NCBI RefSeq assembly: GCF_036178845.1
Contig: NZ_CP108070.1
Span: 4,836,001-4,900,000 of the forward strand
Direction of reading: 5' to 3'
Source of the DNA: Streptomyces sp. NBC_00271
GTDB lineage: Bacteria; Actinomycetota; Actinomycetes; Streptomycetales; Streptomycetaceae
Length of the DNA stretch: 64,000 nucleotides
Under the pieces are notes generated by a model. That model saw only the letters and a program-made list of their open reading frames with translations. It did not search any database and was not told the DNA's origin. Both the position numbers and the translations under genes were made by a program. Below are positions 17,160-26,164 of this stretch, piece by piece; the stretch's first letter is position 1, and every line of letters starts with the position of its first letter.

Positions 17160-17356
17160 AACTGCGCAGTCTTTCAGGGGCGCGGGGAACTGCGTCGCCT
17201 TGAAAGCGAGGGTGACCGCAAGTCCTTAGGGGCGCGGGGAACTGCGCAATCTTTCAGAGGACGCGCGGAACTGCGGAACCTTGGCAGCACAGGTGACCGC
17301 AGGCTTTCAGGGGCGCGGGGAACTGCGCAATCTTTTAGGGGCGCGGGGAACTGCGC
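17149..17356. repeat. Higher-order array of a terminator-derived repeat
   Basis: Six copies of AGGGGCGCGGGGAACTGCG begin near 17149, 17176, 17228, 17257, 17309 and 17337; the fourth is degenerate. Spacing alternates between about 28 and 52 nt, so the real unit is about 80 bp, in 2.5 tandem copies, with a shared GGTGACCGCA segment in the longer spacer. The core matches the 3' arm of the glxA/cslZ terminator. It fills the gap between two convergent genes. Confidence 0.9.
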
Positions 17357-17414
17357 GACCAGCCACGACGAACCGGCACCCGACAACACACCCCCGCCCA
17401 CCCCGGCGGCGCAC

Positions 17415-18272
17415 CTACGCGGGTTTGAACTCCTGCCGCTGCCTGCCCAACCCCCCGATCTCCAACTCCACCACATCCCCGGCCCTCAGATACGGCTTCG
17501 GCTCCGGCTGCCCCAACGCAACCCCCGCCGGCGTCCCCGTATTGATGACGTCCCCCGGATAGAGCGTCATGAACTGACTGACGTACCGGACCACTTCCGC
17601 CACCGAAAAGATCTGCTCGGCCGTGGTCCCGTCCTGCTTCAGCTCTCCGTTCACCCACAGCTTCAGCGAAAGATCCTGCGGGTCGGAAACCTCGTCCGCC
17701 GTCACCAGCCACGGCCCCAGCGGATTGAACGTCTCGCAGTTCTTCCCCTTGTCCCACGTCCCCCCGCGCTCGATCTGGAACTCCCGCTCGGAGACGTCGT
17801 GCGCCACCGCGTACCCGGCGACACGCGCGAGCGCCTCCTCGTGCGACTCCAGATAGCGGGCGGTACGCCCGATGACGACCGCGAGTTCGACCTCCCAGTC
17901 GGTCTTGACCGACCCGCGCGGCACGAGCACGGTGTCGTCCGGCCCGACCACCGTGTCCGCCGCCTTGAAGAAGATCACCGGCTCGGCAGGCGGCTCGGCC
18001 CCGGTCTCGCGGGCATGGTCGTGGTAGTTGAGCCCGATGCAGACGATCTTGCCGATCCGGGCGAGCGGCGGCCCGACGCGCAGCCCGTCCGCGTCCAGCA
18101 CGGGCAGTTCCCCCGACTCGGCGGCCGCACGGACCCGCCCGAGCGCCGCGTCGTCGGCGAGCAGCGCCCCGTCGATGTCCGGCACGACTCCCGACAGATC
18201 CCGGAGGATCCCTTCGGCGTCGAGCAGCGCGGGCCGCTCCGATCCCGCCGTACCGACTCGCAGCAGCTTCAT
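17415..18272 (-). CDS. Fumarylacetoacetate hydrolase family protein
   Basis: This 285-aa enzyme has the C-terminal FAH fold from about residue 75. The motif IGKIVCIGLNYHDHA is followed by the metal-binding Glu pair region (WEVELAVVIG), DVSEREFQ, and the C-terminal GDVINTGTPAGVALG. The family includes acylpyruvases, 2-keto-3-deoxy-sugar dehydratases and fumarylpyruvate hydrolases. The substrate cannot be fixed from sequence; the ureidoglycolate-lyase-like C-terminus and the sugar-oxidoreductase neighbour make a sugar-acid role plausible. It is convergent with the DUF336 gene across the repeat array. Confidence 0.9.
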   Translation of the reverse strand: MKLLRVGTAGSERPALLDAEGILRDLSGVVPDIDGALLADDAALGRVRAAAESGELPVLDADGLRVGPPLARIGKIVCIGLNYHDHARETGAEPPAEPVIFFKAADTVVGPDDTVLVPRGSVKTDWEVELAVVIGRTARYLESHEEALARVAGYAVAHDVSEREFQIERGGTWDKGKNCETFNPLGPWLVTADEVSDPQDLSLKLWVNGELKQDGTTAEQIFSVAEVVRYVSQFMTLYPGDVINTGTPAGVALGQPEPKPYLRAGDVVELEIGGLGRQRQEFKPA

Positions 18273-18408
18273 GATCACAGTCTCCCTCGATCGCGGGCAG
18301 CCACCGACGGGTGCAGCCATCGGAGGACTGGTCGATCCTCCAAGCTGCGCGTCCAGTCCGCAATACCCCGTTCACGGACTGGACCGCCGCCGCACCGCCG
18401 CCACACCC

Positions 18409-19176
18409 TCAGGGATACAGGACCGCACGCTCCACAGCACTCCAAGCCGTACTGGTCACCACGTACAGCGCGGCGGCCAGCGGCACCACGGCCACGGTGA
18501 CGAGTGTGAAGAAGGACAGGAACGGCACAAACGCACTCACCGCACCGAGGCCGGGCACCTCCGCCCCGTCGGCCGCAGGCGCCGAGGCGGCCATCGTCCG
18601 CTTCGTACGCCGATAGTTGAAGACGGCGACCGCGCCGACCACCACGAACAGAGCGAGGTAGACAAGCCCGGCGGCACCGAACACCCCACCGCCCCCGAGC
18701 ACGTCCAGCCACCGCCCGCCGAGCGGCGCGGCGAACAACTGGTGGCTCAGCAGCTCGTTGGCCTCACCGCCGACGGTGGAACTGGAAAACAGGTGATAGA
18801 GAAGAAAGAAGGCCGGCAGCTGAAGGAGCCCGGGCAGGATCCCGGACAGCGGCGACACCTTCTCCTTCTCGTGCAGTTCCAGCACCGCCTTCCGCATCCT
18901 CTCGGGATCCTTCCGATACTTCTTGCGCAGTTCGGCGATCCGCGGCTGCAACGCGGCACGCGCCCGCTGTCCCCGCGCCGCCGCCCGGGACAGGGGATGC
19001 ACAAACAGTCGTACGAGCGCGGTGAACAGGACGATCGCGGCGGCGGCAGCGGAAGCGTGGAACAGCGGTTCGAGCAGATCGGCGAGCCGCTCGACCAGCC
19101 CGGCGAAAGCGGACATGGGTGCGGGCGTGAAAGCAGACATGAAGGTGGACATGGAGGCGGACATGGAGGTGGACAT
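18409..19176 (-). CDS. YidC/Oxa1-family membrane protein insertase
   Basis: This 255-aa integral membrane protein has the 60KD_IMP core: a first helix (ASAAAAAIVLFTALVRLFVHPLS), a basic cytosolic hairpin (LQPRIAELRKKYRKDPERM), LPGLLQLPAFFLLY and two further helices. The conserved Arg of the hydrophilic groove is in helix 1 (LVRLFV). It is shorter than the main Streptomyces YidC near oriC and is probably the second paralogue. The ATG at 19176 is preceded by GGAGGG. The first 26 residues contain a MSxx repeat from tandem ATGTCC units, so internal starts (for example 19116) are possible. A DUF6412 gene lies upstream. Confidence 0.88.
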   Translation of the reverse strand: MSTSMSASMSTFMSAFTPAPMSAFAGLVERLADLLEPLFHASAAAAAIVLFTALVRLFVHPLSRAAARGQRARAALQPRIAELRKKYRKDPERMRKAVLELHEKEKVSPLSGILPGLLQLPAFFLLYHLFSSSTVGGEANELLSHQLFAAPLGGRWLDVLGGGGVFGAAGLVYLALFVVVGAVAVFNYRRTKRTMAASAPAADGAEVPGLGAVSAFVPFLSFFTLVTVAVVPLAAALYVVTSTAWSAVERAVLYP

Positions 19177-19302
19177 GGATGAGCCCTCCGGGGGTCTCGT
19201 CGTGCCGGAATGAGAAATGACGCGTCGGCATGACGACCCGCACGGGGTACGCAGACAGGGGTTGTACGACTGGCGAGTTCTGGCGAGTTCCTGCTGGGAT
19301 CC

Positions 19303-19620
19303 CTACGCGGCGGCCGTCAGGAGGGCCCGCCCGGGCGCTCGGGGGCGCGGACGCCCCGAGGCGTCGGGATCACGTTGGGGCAGGAACGCCGTACGGCGCT
19401 CACGGTCACGGATCGCCGTACGAACCCGCGTACGCGGGACGGCGGACGCGCTGCGCGAGCCGATGAGGGCGCAGACGGCCAGCGCGGCCCCGGCCGCGGC
19501 GGTCACGGTGAACGCGACGGCGACGGCTGCCGGGAGGCTGCCGGCGTCCAGCACGGCGAGTTCGAGGAGCAGCACGAGCAGAAGGGCGACAGGGCGTACG
19601 TGCGCCGAACTCCGGACCAC
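19303..19620 (-). CDS. DUF6412-type small membrane protein
   Basis: This 105-aa protein starts at a GTG preceded by GAGGAGGG. Two hydrophobic helices (about 11-32 and 36-52) are followed by a basic, Arg/Pro-rich cytosolic tail. The architecture and its constant place upstream of the small YidC paralogue match the DUF6412 family of Streptomyces, as I remember it. Function unknown; assistance to YidC is a guess from context. Confidence 0.75.
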   Translation of the reverse strand: MVRSSAHVRPVALLLVLLLELAVLDAGSLPAAVAVAFTVTAAAGAALAVCALIGSRSASAVPRTRVRTAIRDRERRTAFLPQRDPDASGRPRPRAPGRALLTAAA

Positions 19621-19695
19621 GGACCACCCTCCTCTCGCCCTCTCGTACGCGGGCTCACGTCCCCCGTACCTGCTTACGCGTGACCGGTGTCGATC

Positions 19696-20223
19696 TTATG
19701 CGTGACCGGTGTCGATCGGCTCCAGCAGCCGCCTCGGCTTGAGCAGCGCCCGGCTGACCGGATCCGCCGGGTCCGGATCGAGTCCGGGTCCCGGCACCAT
19801 TTCGACGTCCGGGACGGGTACGACGGTTCCACACGTGGCACATTCGCCGTACGAGCCGAGCTCCGTACCGCAGGTCGCATGCCGGAAGTAACGCAGCGGC
19901 GCCTCGCCGCGGTGCTCGCGGCCCCACCGCCCGAGCGAGCGCAGGGTCGGCCACAGGGCGATGCCGCGGTCGGTGACGACGTACTCGTCGCGCGGCGGCG
20001 ACTCCTGGTAGCGGCGCTTCTCGAGGATGCCCTCGGCGGTCAGCGCCTGGAGCCGGGACGCGAGAACCGCGCGCGGGATGCCGAGGTGGACGAGGAAGTC
20101 GTTGTAGCGCCGTACGCCGTAGAGCGCGTCGCGCACGACGAGGAGCGTCCAGCGCTCGCCGACGATCTCGAGCGCGCTGGCGATCGAGCACTCCTGCGTC
20201 ACGTAGTCCTTGCCGAGAGCCAT
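19696..20223 (-). CDS. HxlR-family transcriptional regulator
   Basis: This 175-aa regulator has a winged-helix HxlR domain (about 10-105; CSIASALEIVGERWTLLV, followed by RRYNDFLVHLGIPRAVLASRL). A C-terminal CGTELGS..CATCGT segment has four Cys and could bind zinc. It is divergent from an MFS exporter, with two GGTTC-N7-GAACC sites between them, so it probably represses the exporter in response to a drug or metabolite. The last codons and stop are duplicated: an 18-bp direct repeat at 19678-19695 and 19700-19717. Confidence 0.9.
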   Translation of the reverse strand: MALGKDYVTQECSIASALEIVGERWTLLVVRDALYGVRRYNDFLVHLGIPRAVLASRLQALTAEGILEKRRYQESPPRDEYVVTDRGIALWPTLRSLGRWGREHRGEAPLRYFRHATCGTELGSYGECATCGTVVPVPDVEMVPGPGLDPDPADPVSRALLKPRRLLEPIDTGHA

Positions 20224-20253
20224 GGCCCCACTGTAGCCACTTTTCGACCAGTC

Positions 20254-20315
20254 GGTTCAATGAACGAACCCAAGATGCTACGGTCGACCCACGGGGATGG
20301 TTCATTGACTGAACC
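20254..20315. promoter_or_regulatory. Two HxlR operator sites, GGTTC-N7-GAACC
   Basis: Two 17-bp inverted repeats lie between the regulator and the exporter: 20254-20270 and 20299-20315, 45 bp centre to centre. Both share TTCA/TGAA inner bases. The first sits close to the regulator start and the second close to the exporter start, consistent with autoregulation and repression. Confidence 0.75.
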
Positions 20316-20356
20316 TGCCCTTCCACCGATCCACTCCGGAGCCCGAAGGGCAGACC

Positions 20357-21763
20357 ATGTCCCAGCTCGATCACGCCACCACCGCGAAGGCGTCCTCGGC
20401 ACCCCCCGGCACACACCTCGAGACACCCCCGCGGGCGACCGCCACCCTCGCCGTCACCAGCGCCGCCACCGCCGTGGCCCTGATGACGTACACCGCGCCG
20501 ATGGTCACGCTCCCCGACACCGCCGCCGCGCTGCACACCCCCGTCTCCGCCCAGGCCTGGCTGCTCAACGGCACCCCGCTGGGCCTCGCCGCACTGCTCC
20601 TGGTCGCGGGCAGCCTCGCCGACGACTACGGCCGCCGCCGGATCTTCCTCTCCGGCACCGTCGCCCTCGGCATCACCACCGCGCTCGGCGCGCTCGCGAC
20701 CTCCACCTGGCTGTTCACACTGGCCCGCGTCGCGCAGGGCGCGGCGAGCGCCGCGATCCTCGCCAGCAGCCTGGGCCTGCTCGTCCACGCCTTCCCGACC
20801 GCCCGCGGCAGGCTGCACGCGACCGGCGTGTGGGGCGCGTTCGTCAGCGGCGGCATAGCCCTGGGCCCGCTGCTCGCCGGTGCGATCGCCCAGACCCTGA
20901 ACTGGCGGATCGCGTACGCCGTCCTGGGCGCCGCCGCGCTCCTGGTCGCCCTGCTGGGCACCCGGACCCTCACCGAGTCCCGGGCCTCCCGAGGCGGTCG
21001 CCCCGACCTGGCCGGCGCCTTCACCTTCGGCCTGGCGCTGGTCGCCCTGGTGGCCGCGCTCACCCTGGGCCGGGACGGCTGGCTGCGCCCGTCGGTGGGC
21101 CTCCTGCTGACGGCGTTCGTCGTCCTGACGACGGCGTTCGTGTTCGTCGAACACCGAACCCGTACACCCATGATCGACCTCTCCCTGCTCCGCCACCGCC
21201 GCTTCCTCGCCTCCTCCGCGAGCGGTCTGTTCACCGGCCTCGCGGTGATCGGCCTGTTCAGCTTCCTGCCGGCGCTGCTCCAGCAGACCCTGGGCCTGTC
21301 CGCGCTGGACACGGCGTGGCTGTTCCTGCTCTGGTCCGGGCTGTCCTTCGGGGTCGCGCTGCAGGTGCGGCGCCTCGCGGGCCGGGTCTCCCCGCGCCAC
21401 CAACTCGCCCTCGGCTTCGCGCTGCACGCGGTCGGCGTCCTGACGATGCTCGGCGCGCTCGACGCCGGTTCATGGACCCGTCTGCTGCCCGGCTTCCTCG
21501 TCTCCGGCGTCGGCAGCGGGCTCCTCAACGCCGCGCTGCCGCTCGTCGCGGTCGAGTCCGTCCCCGCGACCCGCGCCGCGATGGGCTCGGGCGCGCAGCA
21601 GACGTTCCGCTACATCGGCTCGTGCGCGGGCGTGGCCCTGACCATCGCGATCGTCACCTCCACGGGCGGGCTCGCGCACGGCGCGGACATCGCGATCGCG
21701 GTCTCGGCGGGGCTGGCGCTGGTGGCGGGCGCGAGCGTGCTGGCCCTTCGGGACCGGGTCTGA
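20357..21763 (+). CDS. MFS drug exporter (DHA2-type, 14 helices)
   Basis: This 468-aa proton-coupled exporter begins with a Thr-rich cytosolic tail, followed by about 14 hydrophobic helices. The MFS loop motif is LADDYGRRRIFLSG (motif A), and the antiporter region reads ATGVWGAFVSGGIALGPLLAG (motif C). DHA2 members export antibiotics and dyes. Divergent transcription from an HxlR gene with shared operators fits inducible multidrug export. The actual substrate is unknown. Confidence 0.92.
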   Translation: MSQLDHATTAKASSAPPGTHLETPPRATATLAVTSAATAVALMTYTAPMVTLPDTAAALHTPVSAQAWLLNGTPLGLAALLLVAGSLADDYGRRRIFLSGTVALGITTALGALATSTWLFTLARVAQGAASAAILASSLGLLVHAFPTARGRLHATGVWGAFVSGGIALGPLLAGAIAQTLNWRIAYAVLGAAALLVALLGTRTLTESRASRGGRPDLAGAFTFGLALVALVAALTLGRDGWLRPSVGLLLTAFVVLTTAFVFVEHRTRTPMIDLSLLRHRRFLASSASGLFTGLAVIGLFSFLPALLQQTLGLSALDTAWLFLLWSGLSFGVALQVRRLAGRVSPRHQLALGFALHAVGVLTMLGALDAGSWTRLLPGFLVSGVGSGLLNAALPLVAVESVPATRAAMGSGAQQTFRYIGSCAGVALTIAIVTSTGGLAHGADIAIAVSAGLALVAGASVLALRDRV

Positions 21764-21833
21764 CGCTTGCCGGGCGGGGGCGGTTCCTCGGAGGGAGGGG
21801 ACGGATTCCCGGGCGGGGGCCGTTCCCTCGGAC

Positions 21834-21925
21834 GGAACGGATCTCCGCACGGAACCGTTTCCCGCACGGGGCCGTTCCCGCACGAGACCGTTCCCCGCAC
21901 GGAACCGTTCCCCGCACGGGACGGT
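21834..21925. repeat. Five 17-bp minisatellite units after the MFS gene
   Basis: Units close to GGAACCGTTCCCCGCAC begin at 21834, 21851, 21868, 21884 and 21901 in the gap between the convergent MFS and sortase genes. Each unit contains the small palindrome GGAACCGTTCC, so the array can form repeated hairpins. Confidence 0.85.
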
Positions 21926-21933
21926 GACCGTGG

Positions 21934-22796
21934 TCAACGCGGGCGCATCGAGGTCAACTTCCCCCACACCACGAGTCGATACCGGGAGGTGTACTCGGGC
22001 GTGCAGGTGGTGAGGGTGATGTAGTACCCCGGCGCGCTGTACCCGTAGGCGGGCCGAACGGTACTGCGCGGCACTTCCCGAATGACCCCTCCGTCATTCG
22101 CGGAGGTCTGCGGAAGCGTCCTGTCGACGACGTAGACGTAGCGCCCCGCCGCCGTCTCGACATCGATCTCGTCCCCCCGCCGCAGCCGGTTGATGTACCG
22201 GAACGGCTCCCCATGAGTGTTCCGATGCCCCGCGAGCGCGAAGTTCCCCGCCTGCCCGGCCTGTTGGGTGTGCGGGTAGTGCCCGACGTACCCCTTGTTG
22301 AGGACATCCCGCTTGCCGACCCCCTCCGCGACCGGCACACGAAGACCGAGCCGGGGAATGGAGAGCACGGCGTACGCCTGGGACGACCAGGGCGTTCCCT
22401 GAGCCCGCCCACTCTCGGTGGACGCCCCGGAACCGCCCCCGCCGGACGCCCCGGAACCACCCCCGGACGACGCGCCACCCCCCGCCGAGCCACCCGAACC
22501 ACTCCCCGCACCCGACACCCCCGCCCCCTGCTCCTGCCCGTCGCCCTTCCCCTCCCCTCCCCGCTCCCCCACTCCCTCTCCAATGCCTGGACCTTCCTCT
22601 CGGCGCCCTCCCGGGCCTGCCGATTGGTCCACCAGAGCTGATGCACGACGAGAAGCAGGAGAATGAGGCCGACGGTGACGAGAACCTCGCCCCCGCCCCA
22701 CACCACCCGCCGGTACGCGGCCCGCCTCCGCCGAGTGCCGTGATCCACGACGCCGGAAACCCCGAGGCCGCGCCGCACGATGCCGGGAGCCCGCAT
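21934..22796 (-). pseudogene. Class E sortase gene with a frameshift at a (GGGGA)3 tract
   Basis: From the ATG at 22796 one frame encodes a basic N-terminus, a membrane helix (GEVLVTVGLILLLLVVHQLWW) and the start of the stalk (ERKVQALEREWG). The catalytic part lies in another frame: SIPRLGLRVPVAEGV, GYVGHYPHTQQ, FALAGHRNTHG with the active-site His, and LTTCTPEY with the nucleophile Cys, then SRYR. The break falls at three tandem GGGGA units (22548-22562). Removing one unit joins the frames exactly: S-G-E-G-K-G-D. The gene is therefore off in this sequence, but could be switched by slippage or be a sequencing error. Confidence 0.85.
22548..22562 (-). repeat. (GGGGA)3 simple repeat at the sortase frameshift
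   Basis: On the minus strand the tract reads GGGGA three times, preceded by AGC and followed by AGGGCGAC. Two units would give one continuous sortase frame; three units put the catalytic domain out of frame. Confidence 0.9.
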
Positions 22797-22993
22797 ACCG
22801 ATGCCTCGTCTCCTCGACCGCCTCGACTGCCTTGCCTCCTTGACCGGGCCCGCAAGATAAGGGCTGCGCCCCGAACTCACCAGCCCCATGACCGCCCGAA
22901 CCGTTCGTCGGCCCCCAAGGGCAGCGAAGAGATCCCGCCCTCTGGCCTGCAGGTATCTCTCCCCCGAACGGCATCGGCAGTACGGTGTCCCCC

Positions 22994-24013
22994 ATGCGCC
23001 CCGACACGTCTGCCGAGCACGTCGACCACAACGCCGAAGCAGCGCGCCTGGAGCGGACCGCAGGCCTCTACCCCGAGGACGCCGAACACCTGCTCGTGCA
23101 GGCCGCGGCCCACCTCGAACTGGCCGGCGACCGCCCCGGAGCCACCGCGCTCTACGACCGCCTGCTGTCGTCCTCGACCCCCCTGGAGCATCCCCACCTG
23201 GTCCGCGCCCTCAAGGCTTCGAACCTGTGGGAGTACGGCCACGAGGCCGAGGCCCGGGCGATCATCGACGGCATCCGCGCCGCGTCTCCCCGGGACCCGG
23301 CCCCCTGGGTGATCGTGGCCGAGGCCCTGGAGTCCCACGACGAGCTGGAAGCGGCGCAGGAGACGTTCACCCAGGCCGCGCAGCTCCTCCTCACGGAGAC
23401 GTCGGAGCCCCCGTACGCCACCCACCCGCTCCTCTTCGGCCGCCACCGCGTCCGCCGCATGCTGGGCGCGGCCCACGACGACTGGGACGCCCTGGCCGAC
23501 ACCCTCCACTCGTCCCCGGTCTCCCTGGACGAACTCCACGACCCGAAGCGCGTCTGGTCCCTCGGCTCGGACAACCCCGCCGAACTCCAGGCGGAGATCT
23601 CCCGTCTCAGGGCGGAACTGGGCACGTTCAGGGAGGCGTTGTCCCGCCCGTTCCCGGTGGCGATCCTGCACTGGCCGACCACCGAACTGACGGAACTCCT
23701 GACGGCGTACCCCACCCTCACCTCGGAGTACCCGTCCCACGACGAACACCTCGCGACCATAGAGGCGTCGCTACGGGAACTGGCGACTTCCGGCACCCCG
23801 AACCTCGGCATCGTCACGGGAACCGTCCCGTCCTACGAGGCCTTCGCCGCCTCGGAGGCCTCCTCCCCGTCGGACGCGACCCTGCTCCCGCAGTACGCGA
23901 CGACGCTGGCGGCCCGGGGGCTGGCGGTGGCGTGGCCGCCGCAGCAGAGCGTCGAGTGCTGGTGCGGGTCGGAGCGGGGCTATGGGGAGTGCCACGGACC
24001 CACCGCCGAGTAA
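22994..24013 (+). CDS. SEC-C motif protein with helical-repeat body
   Basis: This protein of about 339 aa has TPR-like helical repeats in the first half (LVQAAAHLELAGDRPGATALYDRLL and similar pairs). A coiled-coil-like segment follows (ELQAEISRLRAELGTFREAL). It ends in a SEC-C zinc motif, CWCGSERGYGECHG. SEC-C motifs bind one zinc and mediate protein contacts. Function unknown. The ATG at 22994 was chosen; an in-frame GTG lies nine bases upstream. It is divergent from the broken sortase gene. Confidence 0.8.
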   Translation: MRPDTSAEHVDHNAEAARLERTAGLYPEDAEHLLVQAAAHLELAGDRPGATALYDRLLSSSTPLEHPHLVRALKASNLWEYGHEAEARAIIDGIRAASPRDPAPWVIVAEALESHDELEAAQETFTQAAQLLLTETSEPPYATHPLLFGRHRVRRMLGAAHDDWDALADTLHSSPVSLDELHDPKRVWSLGSDNPAELQAEISRLRAELGTFREALSRPFPVAILHWPTTELTELLTAYPTLTSEYPSHDEHLATIEASLRELATSGTPNLGIVTGTVPSYEAFAASEASSPSDATLLPQYATTLAARGLAVAWPPQQSVECWCGSERGYGECHGPTAE

Positions 24014-24307
24014 CGCGACTCTGTTCCCCCCGGCTCTCCCCTGGCCCCCCGGCCTCGGGGCCGGGGGTACCGGACGCCTTCGGCTTGCCCTCCCGGCTCC
24101 CGAAGCCGTGCCGTCGTCCCGTTCGACTGTCGTCGCCCCGTTCGACCGACGTCGCTCACTCGACAGACGTCGCTGCGCCCGGCAAACCCCAGGTGTCCCA
24201 GGTGACGCCCCGGTGAAAACAATCGCAACGATCTGAGCACCCCCGGTAGCCCGGGGACCCGCCCGCGACCATGGCCCTCCCAGCCCCTACTTCCGCGGGA
24301 GTCGACC

Positions 24308-25582
24308 GTGAACGGTTCCTGGCAACTCGGGTTCGCCGTACTGGGCTTGGCCCTTCCGGGGATCGCGGCGCTGTGGGAGTTCGTCCTCGTCGGCCGCAAA
24401 CGGCTCGGCTACCGGGTCCAGATGGACACGACCGCCCGGGACGAACGCGCCTTACCGTACGCCGGGGTGCTTCAGCAGATGCAGCGGACCAACGGTGCGC
24501 CGCTGCGTGACCCGTCGTTCGTGCTGCTGCGGATCGAGAACAGCGGCTGGGCTCCCATCGTGGAGAACAGCTACCTGGCGCCCGACCGGGGCCACGCGGG
24601 CATCCAGGTCAAGTGCCGGGGCCGCCGCGTCGTCGGCATGGTCGTGACCGAACTCAGCCGCAACGAACTGCGCGGCTTCTTCACGCCGAGCAGCGACGAC
24701 CAGCACTCCACACCGCACGTCCCCGGCCTCGGGGTCACCGACGGCGTCATCGAACTACCCAAGGTGAAACTGAACCGCGGCGACCACTACAAGGTGCTGG
24801 CGGTCCTGGAACGCGAGGAGAGCTTCACGGACGAGGAGTTCCCCGAGCCCGAGGTCGTCGCGAGCATCGTGGGCGGAGTACGCCGCGGGAAGATCAAGAA
24901 GACCGAGTACTACCCGTTCGCCTCGAGCCGGTCAGGTGGGTGCTCGCCCTCCTCGTCATGGTCAGCGCCGTCCAGTCCATCCTCACGTTCACCAGGCACG
25001 ATGCCACGGCCGCGCCACTGGACTGCGCCACCGGGACCCTCACCCTGTCCGGCTCCACCGCGTTCGCGCCAGTGCTCCAGGAGGCGGCGAAGGAGTACCA
25101 CAGGACCTGCCCCGACGCCTTCATACCCATCACCGCCGACACGTTCCACGGCAGCGTGTCGGGGCTCGACACCCTCGCCGCGGCAGGCGGGAAGACCAAA
25201 CCGACGGGCAGCCAGGGACTGGGCGACCGGCTGGCCTTCAGCGACGGCCCCAAGAGCGACGGCCGTCCACAACTACTCCCCAGACCCGTCGCCCTGTCCC
25301 TGTTCACCCTGGTCGTCAACAAGGACGCCGGCGTCCAGGACCTGTCCCTGAAACAGATCAGGAACATCTGGCTACCCGGCCACCCTCGAAGGCGCGGACG
25401 AGGGCGCCTACCCGTACTGGCAGACCGAGTACGCGTACACCTACGGAGAGCCGCCCGCGAACTCCCTCGCCGCGGGATTCCTGCGCTACCTCGCCAACGA
25501 GGTCGGCAAGGACATCATCCGCTCCCACGGCGACCGCCCCTGCGCCGAACTGGCCAAACCACTGCTCTGTCGCCCCAGTTAG
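24308..25582 (+). pseudogene. Degraded PstS-like substrate-binding-domain protein
   Basis: Three frames carry consecutive pieces of one protein. Frame 1 from the ATG at 24308 has an N-terminal membrane helix and a cytosolic beta domain up to about 24920. Frame 2 (about 24925-25370) has a second membrane helix and the PstS-like start LSGSTAFAPVLQEAAKEYHR, with LALSLFTLVVNKD-type strands and SLKQIRNIW. Frame 3 (about 25373-25582) has the end of the domain (GAYPYWQTEYAYTYGEPPA, LCRPS). Between IRNIW and GYPATLEG about 100 residues expected for the domain are missing, so there is both a frameshift and an internal deletion. Homologues appear to be membrane-anchored sensors or binding proteins; no function is likely here. 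Confidence 0.8.
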
Positions 25583-25721
25583 CCTCGGGATTTCACGTGG
25601 CTCGGTGCCGGGGCGCGGTCATTGAATGGGCTATTGAAAGGGGACGGTGGGGCTGAGCCGCTGTGTCTGTTGCCCAAGTTGCGGACCAGCCTGCCAACTC
25701 ACCGCCTGGACCCCGGGTTTG

Positions 25722-26054
25722 TCAGGCGACACAGTGGTGGTTCTTCCAACCCGCCTTGTATCCGACCCTGTAACCCGACTGGTACCACTTCGAGCCTCCG
25801 ACCGAGGGCACATGCAGATAGCAGCCGTAGTCGCCCGAACCGTCGTAATAGCCTGCACGGTAACCTCGCAGATAGTCCCGGCGATGGTCCTGTTGCGCGG
25901 TAGGGCTCAGGGTGTCCACGACTGACGTCTTCAATGTTGCCGTCTGCGGGACAACAGCGGCCTCGGCAACGGTTGGTGAGAACGCCATCGAGACGAGGAG
26001 AAGCGAGGCGAGAACGCCGAAGCACCGCCTAAGGTTGCGCTTTGCCATTTTCAT
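25722..26054 (-). CDS. Small secreted aromatic/Gly-rich protein
   Basis: This 110-aa protein starts at an ATG (26054) preceded by GAAGG with an 8-nt spacer. It has a clear signal peptide (basic MKMAKRNLRR, hydrophobic core, cleavage near AEAA). The mature part of about 75 residues contains spaced GYRxGYxxG motifs (RGYRAGYYDG, YRVGYKAGW), two Cys (GCYLH and HHCVA) and many Tyr. I do not recognise the family. The two Cys could form one disulfide. It is isolated, between a pseudogene and a SLOG-like gene. Confidence 0.7.
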   Translation of the reverse strand: MKMAKRNLRRCFGVLASLLLVSMAFSPTVAEAAVVPQTATLKTSVVDTLSPTAQQDHRRDYLRGYRAGYYDGSGDYGCYLHVPSVGGSKWYQSGYRVGYKAGWKNHHCVA

Positions 26055-26164
26055 GGTTGTCGCCTTCGGTGATGTATGGATCTCCGAACTTGCGGGGTTA
26101 CGAGTTTTCTGCCCCACACTTCGATCGTCCCCCTCTAGTCCCTCCTACGCCACCTGATCCGGTC

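Noticed and set aside
17149..17356. Evenly repeated sequence that could suggest a CRISPR array
   Set aside because: The spacers are themselves repeated, the spacing alternates, no cas genes are near, and the repeat is a terminator arm.
19140..19176. Tandem ATGTCC units as a phase-variable tract in the YidC gene
   Set aside because: Units are in multiples of three and would change only a few residues of the N-terminal tail, so no on/off switching is expected.
25622..25925. Small plus-strand open frames over the secreted-protein gene
   Set aside because: They are antisense to a gene with a clear signal peptide and ribosome binding site, and have no recognisable features of their own.
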